Shown here: piece after piece, positions 51,301 to 64,000 of the stretch
Position numbering within the stretch: the first letter of the stretch is position 1
Layout of the letters: each line of letters begins with the position of its first letter
Assembly: GCA_001600175.1 (NCBI GenBank)
Contig: BCJC01000001.1
Coordinates: forward strand, 2,217,652 to 2,281,651
Origin: Erythrobasidium yunnanense
Lineage: Eukaryota > Basidiomycota > Cystobasidiomycetes > Erythrobasidiales > Erythrobasidiaceae
Reading direction: 5' to 3'
DNA: 64,000 nt
Program-made: the position numbers and the translations under genes
The notes under the pieces: model-generated
Told to the model about the DNA's origin: nothing
The model's database searches: none
The model's input: only the letters and a program-made list of their open reading frames with translations

Positions 51301-54300
51301 ACCTATCTTGACACACTCACATATCAAAGACTTTCTTGTTGTACATCGCCCAGACTCGACCATCTTGCTCAGCACCCTGCTGGATCTGCTTGTTGGTATA
51401 CACAAGAGGTCCCTTGTGGTATTGCTCCATCTTCGGCCTGCCAATGAAAGAGAGTTTTAGTTGCACACAAGCAAAGTCTGCTCCTTCACTTACAAGAACG
51501 TGGCCGTATACCAGTCACCATGCGCCAGATTTGATCCTTGATCTGGCTGCTGTCGTCCAGACAGGTGAACTGCAGTCGGCACTTCCTGACTGAAGTTGGC
51601 ATATTGTAAATAGACATCGTTGTCATTCATCAGCCCTGGGCAGCCTAGACTGAGCGGGACAGGGACTAGACGGCAACGCAACAGAGTCAGCCGGTATCGT
51701 TTGCAGCAACGCAGAGACTCACAATAGGGAGTCAGGTCTTGGCCTGCCAATTCGAGCATGAGTTCGGGCGTCACTGATAAGCCTTGAATGTCGGAGTGCT
51801 GCGCTTTGTAGAAATTGGTAAGGTCTGAGGATGCCATACATCAGCCTCGTCGAAAATAGCTCTAAGGTCGGTACGCTGACCGTAGACCTGTCCAGCAACG
51901 GCCGCATACTGAATTTCGGGTCAGCTTCTACCGTAAGGAATTAGACAGACGGAGACACCTACGTAGTCATTCGTCCCTTGATGGTACGACTATAAAGTCT
52001 GTCAGATGCCATCCGCGCCGTGCTCGCAGTAGTGATCTCACCAGCTCTTTCACGTTCCATGCCTTGTTGAATTCTGGACACAGGATATGACCTAGTCCCA
52101 GGATGAAGAATAGCTAAACAGGGAGCTCAGCGTACGCACACGTATGTAGCACAAGGGCAATACCTACCAAGGAAGCGCAAATGAGGAAGACCAGCATACA
52201 GAGAGCTACCTTCTCCCGCCATGCAATGCGCACATCTGGTCTCTTCATTCTCCCGATATACTTGAGCGTGAATGTCGGTATCCACCATGTCAGTCCCCAC
52301 ACAATGATGAGCCAGAAGCGTCGCGCTGAACTAGTCGGCACCTCTTGCACCGTAGTCTCCTTGGCCGCTCCTGCAGCGCCCTTCTCGTTTGTGCCTTGAG
52401 TGAAGCCTGGGCTGATCGGTTGCTCTCCCGCATCGTTGTAGCCTTTGAAGTCAGGGCCCCAGACATCGCTTGGCCCACCTTGCAGACCGCTGTTGAAGGA
52501 GTTCGCGAAGGACATCTGGCTTTGTCTCAGGAAGCCAGGTTGTGGTGGCGCAAAGCCATTGTCATACGGCAGAGTATTGACTATACCCGGCGCGCTGCCG
52601 TACTTGAGAAGATCATCTGAACTTTCGCCATGGAAGCCAGTCTTTTGATCGCCATCGAGACCTGTCAAGGTGGTGTCCCGTGACATCGTGGGTCCAAGAG
52701 CTGTATTGGTCTTCTCAGCATTGGCTTCGAGGACTTTCTGTGCGTCGGCGATCTGGGCATTCCGTTTGCTCGTCTGTAGCTCCGCGATTTCAGCACCTCG
52801 CAACGTGCCTTCTAGCTGCTTGAAAGCTACGAAGGATAGCCAGATGGACGTCTGACCGGCAGCGAAGTGTCTACTCCTCTGCAGGCCCTTCTCTTCCAAA
52901 AAGGCGCTAATGTCCTCGCCGGATGACCCTTCGGCAGTTCCAAGAGAGGCATAGCGCTTACAGAAGGCCGAGAAATCCAAGCTCTCCGTGTAGTCTACTC
53001 GCTTTCGCGACATAAGGCTGACCAGATCAATAGCCTCAAGCTGTGTCTTGACGCGGCGCACGTCGAAGATGCCTGGTAGAGCGCTGTCGTTCGGCCTGAT
53101 ACAGCTGACAGACCAGACAGGTCCCTCGTTCAAGGTAGCCAGCGTACTTGTAAGAGTGTCATTGAGCTGATTCGTAACAGGCTGAATGTCGGGTTCTGGC
53201 GCATCGGGGGGCACCGATGTCGAGGAAGATCGCGACACCTTGAGAGGACTGAGGCGTCTCAAAGGCTGAGAAGAGACTTGTGCTGCGACTAGAACCGATG
53301 GATCGCGCGGATGCGATTCGGCAGCCAAGCTTGGTCCAGAGAAGAGTTTGGAGAGGAAGGCCTCTGAGCTGGCAGTTCGGAAGAGACGAACAAATTCTGA
53401 GTCCAGCAAGTCGCTGTCCTTTTCGACAAATTGTCTGCCTGTGTAGGAAACAGTTCCTGCGTAGTGCTTGACAGCAAAGCTAGTAGGTACGCCTGCAACT
53501 CGCGGAATATACCTCGAGTGTGTTGCGAATCGCTCTTCCATTCCTTGGAGGAAAGAAGAATCGGCTGCTTCCTCCGTCGCGACCTTGCCCTTTCGCAAGT
53601 TTGAGGAGGTTTTACTGAGACCGCCTAGCATACCGCCAGGCTTGGAATCCGCTCGCGAGCCAATGAGACCGCCTCGCAGAAGTTCGAGAGTCATCGCTGA
53701 ACCGTCTAGAGCATCAACTTCGGGTAGCTTTATTCCGTCTGCCACACATCGCTTGGCGAGGTCGGTAGCATCGTCATTAAAAGCTCTGCGAGTGAGCCAG
53801 TGCTGAAGCAGCTCATTCGAGTAGTTGACCACGAATTGATCGTAGCCATCTTCGCCATAGGCTTGTATGAGTGTATTCCTGCGCATGCTGCCATTACTGT
53901 CTCGAGTGGCTGCCCCGATCAGACCGCCATTTGGCGATTTGGTCTGGAAGCCTGGCATGTCGAGCATAACGATGGAGTTTCCGCCGCTCTCACGCTGCAG
54001 CTTCTTGATCGCTTCATCGCCGGGGTACAGGCGGTGATTGATGCTCTCGACGATATAGGAGAAGAGGATGCCGTAAAGGGCGGCCATGAGCGAGTCTCGC
54101 TGTTTGACTGCGCCTTCGTTGGACAGGAGCGCACATACGACCTCCTTGCGAATATATGTCGTTTTGTTGACAAGAGCCCGCTCGAGATCCTCTTCCTGCA
54201 GGCCAAGCAGCGTGCATACAGTCGAGAAGTGATGCCTTGTCTCTGAAGACACTGTGACGCTCTCCTGCTTGTTCGCTGCCTCTTCATTGCTTGCAGTAAA

Positions 54301-55313
54301 CTGAACATTTCCGAGTAACAGGATGGCCGAGAGAAGCTTATAGATCATTTCGATGTGCTTGGCTTTCATGCCGAGCGTTTCAAAGGTAGCTTTAAGCTCG
54401 TCAAATTCCATCTCATCGGTTTGGTTGCCTTCAGCAGGCAGTCGATAGCAGCCGGATGATGCGAGGAGATCATACTCGCTCGGATCGTCTAGGAGCTCGT
54501 ACTGCCGTTGCTCCTTGGCAGAGGAACCGGCGAGGAACTGATAAAAGACGTGGAAGCTTCTCTCATCCTTGCCTAACGGTCCTTGCAAGCGCGAGCGATC
54601 GAAGCCAAAAGTAAGGAGCTTTGCGCCAGATAGGATGTTTGTAGTGCTGTCTTCGCTCGAGTAGTGGAGCTCGAAGATTCGCCCTTGTCGTGTCGCGTTC
54701 GCGTTTGAAGCTGTCTTTGCAGACCCGAATGCGGTGAGCAGGACCTGAGCTGCTCGAATCTGCTCGGAAAGCCTGGCGACGCGTCTTGACGAAGCAGAAG
54801 AAGACGATTGTCCAGCTTGCGTGGCTGAGATGCGAAGGAATTGGGATAAGAGCAGGCTAGATGTGTATGTCTTGCCTGAGCCGGTCAGACCCCTGTAATT
54901 TTGCGTACTCTTAGCCAAACGCATACCGATAGCAGCATAAGCGAGCTGGCATACCTGACTACAACTGCTTGGGATGTCCCTGTCCGTTGTAGCGCGCCGA
55001 ATATGCGTCCGGCGAACTCGTAAGGATGAGGCCTCAAAGCAGCACCTTCGTCGATAGATTGTTCCCAGAAAGCGGCTCTTTCGTAAGCCGTCGCGCTTGC
55101 ATCGCTAAGATCTCCCAGAGTCTTGCATGGATTGATACCCACGAGGCTGTTGGAGCCGCAATTCACCCAAGGAAGGTCAGCCTTGAAACGCTGCTGCAGG
55201 CTGGCCAGGATGGTTTCGGTCGAAGGGACTTTGTAGCTCTGAACAGCCGATGAACCAGATCCTCCAGAAGAAGTGACGAGCTCGACGAGGTCATTCAGCC
55301 CAGTCGCCGCCAT
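48315..55313 (-). CDS. Chitin synthase with myosin motor-like domain (class V, DEK_C)
   Basis: The enzyme polymerises GlcNAc from UDP-GlcNAc into cell-wall chitin; the motor part helps vesicle delivery to growth sites. Start 55313. The motor-like domain (~1-720) has [40 protein letters not shown], and a P-loop [12 protein letters not shown] split by an intron (~54898-54955). Then [37 protein letters not shown] and [27 protein letters not shown] follow. Membrane spans ([45 protein letters not shown]) precede a cytochrome b5-like region ([29 protein letters not shown]) and the family-2 glycosyltransferase: [44 protein letters not shown] and the product-channel QRRRWINST. More spans follow, and the last exon ends in a DEK_C domain ([34 protein letters not shown]). 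About 1,850 aa in roughly 15 exons. The family is widespread in filamentous and dimorphic fungi. Confidence 0.95.
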
Positions 55314-55682
55314 GTTTGCTGGCTACTCGGGCGACCTCAACGCGTCGTCCTTGCAGTGTTTTCGCAGCCCAGAAATAGCCAGCTGAATGTGTGAGACCAG
55401 CGGATCCAGGTAGATGACCACAAGTTGTACAGACGAGTAACGTCAAGTTGTGCGAAGACGCAAACAAACACAAGAAGATTTGGGCATCTGCACCCCTTCA
55501 ATGAGCTCGAGGGCCCGTGCGGTGCTGTGGCTGATGGAACCGGAGATTGACGTGCTAAAGTATCAATGAGTTGCTCATACTACCACAAACAACATCTGAA
55601 GTACGCTGCCCATCCCCGAACGCGGTGCTGGGACTTGTCGTGCCAACTTCGCTTCCTGCATCTTTCGATACTGCCTATTCAT
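55314..55682. promoter_or_regulatory. Upstream region of the chitin synthase gene
   Basis: This 369-bp gap lies between the chitin synthase start and the 3' end of the F-box-like gene, both minus-strand. It must hold the chitin synthase promoter. No gene is seen. Confidence 0.45.
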
Positions 55683-56990
55683 CTACCCCAGAAAGTCCTC
55701 AAGATCTTCCGTTACGTCGTCCTCTCCCGGCCATGCCTCAAAGCGAAGCTCGATTCCCAATTGCTGACAGATTTCGTTCAGCTCAGCCTCCAGGACGATC
55801 GTAACGTAGCCCATCACATCCACATCGAGACGTTGTAGTCCAGGAAGCTCTCCATTACGTAGCCATTGAATCACGCTGCCCACATCGACATATCCGCTAA
55901 GCTTCATACGCGGTACAGGCTGCCCGGCGAAGAGGTAGAGAGTCCCAGGGAAGTCGGTATCGGCATTCAGACTGTCGAGATGTAGTTCTTGAAGTCGATT
56001 GCATGGTTCTAATGTACCATATAGCTGCGCCTGAAAGAGGTTCTCGACGTCCAGACGAACCTTCTTAACTGAATAAGCGGAAGCTGCCAGAATGTCGTAT
56101 ATAATGGGACCAGCAGAAGACTGTGGGCCAAGACTGACATCTTCTAAAGAACTTTCAAATCCCCGGCCGGGCGTGTCGGGGTTGTTCATCGCTAGGCACA
56201 TATCGCCAAATTCCAGGGTCTTCAGATTTCGGACGCCCGCCAAGGCCATACACATCTGCACACATGTGAAGTGCTCGCGCGTAGTCCATCGAAAGTCGTC
56301 CTGCTGCCAGACTTCTCTGTATTCTCCCTCGTAACGTATATGGACTTTCAAGGACTCGACCCCGGGAATTGCTCGAACAAATTGAGCAACAAGAGCCATG
56401 GCTTCCCAATGCTCTAGTATACTGTTCAGTCCGTTGCCGACAACTAAAATCACGTAAAGATCGGACTCACCAACATCGTCGAACTGTAAGGCCGTGATCC
56501 GAGAAGAGGAGAAAGATAGAAGGCTGTGCAGGGTATACTTGCTTCGCATATAGTCTGCGCTATCCCATATACAGGTATTGATGGAAAGGCTGGTGGCATT
56601 CGTGAAGTTCGGAATCGCTTTCGCCAAAGCGAGATCGTATTTGACGGCGGCCATTTCTCGCTCGTAGTTAAACTGTGTGTAGTTGTCCATGTCATGTGCC
56701 GCAGTAAACATGTCGACATCGTGCGAGTCCCGGCAGAGATCCAGCAAGGACACACATATGCGGTGGACGAAGCCACAGAGTTGCGGGTTGGCCGCTATGC
56801 GCTCGATATGATCTGTGTCCATTAAAGACTCCTCGAAGCTCCGATATAGCAGCGGTGTAGACGCAGCATGCCAAGATCGATTCGCCAAAGCCAGTTTCGC
56901 CAAAATGGTGCATGCGGTTGCGGACGAGCTTGCTTCGTCGTATATGATCTCTGCGATCTTCGTCTTAATCTCTGACGGTATACGATCCAT
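55683..56990 (-). CDS. F-box/LRR-like protein
   Basis: A single exon of 435 aa. The first ~45 residues (MDRIPSEIKTKIAEIIYDEASSSATACTILAKLALANRSWHAASTPLLYRSF) match the F-box-like helical pattern of basidiomycete proteins: leucine/isoleucine at the I-P-x-E-I-x-x-K-I-A-E-I start, then L-A-L-A-N-R-S-W-x-x-A-x-x-P-L-L-Y. The rest has irregular leucine-rich segments (NATSLSINTCIWDSADYM, ITALQFDDVGESDL, ALAGVRNLKTLEFGDMCLA, LEDVSLGPQS, NRLQELHLDSLNAD, LQRLDVDVMGYV). Such proteins usually recruit targets to SCF ubiquitin ligases through Skp1, but many fungal copies are untested. The C-terminus is acidic (GEDDVTEDLEDFLG). A GTGAGT-like donor at ~56472 cannot be used without meeting a stop, so I keep it unspliced. 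Confidence 0.75.
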   Translation of the reverse strand: MDRIPSEIKTKIAEIIYDEASSSATACTILAKLALANRSWHAASTPLLYRSFEESLMDTDHIERIAANPQLCGFVHRICVSLLDLCRDSHDVDMFTAAHDMDNYTQFNYEREMAAVKYDLALAKAIPNFTNATSLSINTCIWDSADYMRSKYTLHSLLSFSSSRITALQFDDVGESDLYVILVVGNGLNSILEHWEAMALVAQFVRAIPGVESLKVHIRYEGEYREVWQQDDFRWTTREHFTCVQMCMALAGVRNLKTLEFGDMCLAMNNPDTPGRGFESSLEDVSLGPQSSAGPIIYDILAASAYSVKKVRLDVENLFQAQLYGTLEPCNRLQELHLDSLNADTDFPGTLYLFAGQPVPRMKLSGYVDVGSVIQWLRNGELPGLQRLDVDVMGYVTIVLEAELNEICQQLGIELRFEAWPGEDDVTEDLEDFLG

Positions 56991-57768
56991 GGTAGATGCT
57001 GCCTCTTTCAGTTAACTTCGCCTCTACAGTAATCAAGTGGGAGCGCATTCGGCTCACATCGCCGAAAGCTATACTTTGAATACGATCCTTCTTGACAAGT
57101 GTGAGCGAGTTATTGTGGTATGTAATCTCTGAAGACGATAGTATGGTCAACCATCGCAGGTACAGTAAGTCGCGGATATTGGAATCTGGCTGACTGCGAT
57201 CTATTTAGCTAGTATGCGATAGTACTGGTATATGTGACGAGGTGATATGCTGCTGGGTTCCTGCTTGATATGGTTCTCAACGTTTCACTCGGGTTTTAGG
57301 TCGACGCTGCTCTCCGGTGCCTGCAGTCTGGCTTGACAGGTCGCAATTACAGCTTGACCAGACGGATAGTCATGATCCCAAGAGGTTTATATGGATGGCT
57401 CTCGAGTCGCTGTAAGGCAGACCCGTTCTCGCACAGGCGAGCCCAAAACACTTCGGCCCTGCAAGCATCAGCGCATCGCTGCAGGATCGTGGCTGGGTTA
57501 GCTGTCGGGGCTGTCTTAGGGAGAAGTAGTTGGCGATTAGTGAGAAGCATCTACGTAGAAGCAGTAAGAAGTTGGTAACAGTCAGATGCAAGCAGAAAGA
57601 CCGAAATTCAGAACGAAAAAGACCGCGTTATGCTAGCAGGATTCCCAAGATATGCCAACTATGATACAATACTGGTGAAGCTGACGTCGCTGTGTGACAT
57701 AACTGCTAACTGAAGCACAGATTACATGGATGCTTGGATACGACACCGCTCGGATGCTCTCAAACGGC
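56991..57768. other. Intergenic region
   Basis: These 778 bp lie upstream of the F-box-like gene and downstream of the ABC transporter gene, so they combine a promoter and a 3' region. Short frames only; no RNA gene or repeat seen. Confidence 0.45.
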
Positions 57769-63101
<5,333 letters not shown>

Positions 63102-63701
63102 ACTTGAAGCAGCCAGGCGCTGCGTTGTCTAACCTTCTTCAAAGGTCCTTTAAAACCCTGTAAACCTCTTCGACTGATGACGGAAGATGCAACCTGTAAA
63201 TTACACCTGGCCATCGCAGCCTTTCTAATCTGCGAATTTTATTTCCGTCGGAGTTGCTCATCTCTCGGCCGGCAGTCCTACCGAACACGCGTAACACTTG
63301 TCTATTTCTGAGTAAGCGAGACAAATACTTTCTACAGATGTCTACTTCAGCCTCTACGTTCAGCATCTTCAATGTATTCGTATAGTTCTGTTGCTCTCCT
63401 GCCTGCATTGCAATCTATGCATTTTTCTGCACCTCGGTTTTTGTCGGGCCCCCACTTCGCCTCGTGAGGCACCAGGGCGGTCCCGCATGATCTTCCAATA
63501 CGTAAGCAGGCGACGCGAAAGGCGACGCAAAAGACCCTCAGTAGGAGGTCAACAGTGAAGGCCGCAATCGCGAGCCTGCTCGTGTCCTCACCAGCTAGTG
63601 ATAAGCCCAGCTTTTCCCCACCCGTCAGGGAAAGCCCTCAATCTGCTGGAGCATACTACCGATATAAGCTCGACAAGTCGCGAAGAGGGTCCGTCTGCTA
63701 G
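63102..63701. promoter_or_regulatory. Upstream region of the ABC transporter gene
   Basis: No supported gene. A short tandem repeat, GGCGACGCGAAA then GGCGACGCAAAA, lies at about 63508-63532 and carries ACGCG/ACGCA, similar to MCB-type sites. Confidence 0.4.
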
Positions 63702-63944
63702 CTATGCACCAGCTGACGCGCCCTCAGACAAAAAGACTATCAGCGTCCTGCGGTAGATCAGCTGCAGCTGCGCCAGAAGTAAAGAAGAAGGACGTATTAT
63801 TGCAGCATTGCGGTAGACGAGAGTGATACAAGAGGGTATTCCAGTGAACGATACAGCCAGCAACGCTATGACCAAAGAAGCCAGCGAGAATGAACGATCC
63901 GCTGCAGCAATCAGACGGCCGACGTCTAACGTCCCAGAAAGCAT
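63702..63944 (-). other. Hydrophobic open frame, uncertain
   Basis: An ATG-started frame of 80 codons contains a strongly hydrophobic stretch (FSLASLVIALLAVSFTGIPSCITLVY) flanked by basic residues, as in a small membrane protein or an N-terminal exon. I see no family motif. Chance cannot be excluded, so this is a candidate only. Confidence 0.2.
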
Positions 63945-64000
63945 AGAACTGAGGGTGAGGCTTCCCTAATGCACCTAGAACAAGTCTGTTTGAGTGAAGA

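Noticed and set aside
56424-56472. Possible 49-bp intron in the F-box-like gene
   Set aside because: Splicing it leads at once to a stop, whereas the unspliced frame continues with leucine-rich segments.

Overview
The window is nuclear DNA from a compact fungal genome, most likely a basidiomycete yeast or dimorphic fungus. The genes are densely packed on both strands and split by many introns of about 45-60 bp, nearly all GT-AG, with CTNAC/CTGAT-like branch sites. The gene set fits this: a chitin synthase fused to a myosin motor, a BEACH protein with a C-terminal FYVE-like finger, Nup42, a GRAM-VASt sterol transporter and a Yor1-like ABCC pump. Very short introns together with this gene set would suit Pucciniomycotina (Mixia-like), but the species cannot be fixed from the sequence alone. 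I see no viral, retroelement or transposon coding remnants and no CRISPR.

Layout. 1-2.0 kb is gene-poor and holds an ~83 bp inverted repeat and an intron-bearing tRNA-like gene. At 2.0-5.0 kb HOP2 (minus) and a MutY-type adenine glycosylase (plus) are head to head with 97 bp between their start codons. At 5.2-14.3 kb a giant BEACH-WD40-FYVE gene lies on the minus strand. At 14.7-23 kb come a Gln/His-rich coiled-coil protein, an MFS drug/H+ antiporter, a nuclear coiled-coil protein and the Sec61-gamma translocon subunit. At 23.3-32.1 kb come a mitochondrial PPR protein, the Rab geranylgeranyltransferase beta subunit (BET2), the 25-codon ribosomal protein L41, an unassigned frame overlapping its 3' end, an aquaporin and a small hydrophilic protein. 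At 32.3-44.7 kb come a TMEM135-like membrane protein, Nup42, a Lam/Ysp2 sterol-transfer protein, a Ser-rich protein, a Gln/Asn-rich protein and tubulin cofactor C. At 45.1-48.1 kb are two unrecognised genes, one with TPR-like repeats. At 48.3-55.3 kb is the myosin-chitin synthase, followed by an F-box/LRR-like gene and, at 57.8-63.1 kb, the ABCC transporter.

These are housekeeping genes rather than a pathway cluster: DNA repair and recombination, secretion (Sec61-gamma, BET2), lipid and membrane traffic (BEACH, Lam), cell wall (chitin synthase), transport (MFS, aquaporin, ABCC) and nuclear pore. No new multi-gene system is evident. The most unusual points are gene-architecture ones: a 5-nt terminal coding exon in RPL41 with a second long frame running through the same exons; a near-identical gapped motif in two divergent promoters; a 12-nt internal microexon and an 8-nt initial exon; a GC-AG intron in MutY; and the tRNA-like gene with ~70 extra bases.
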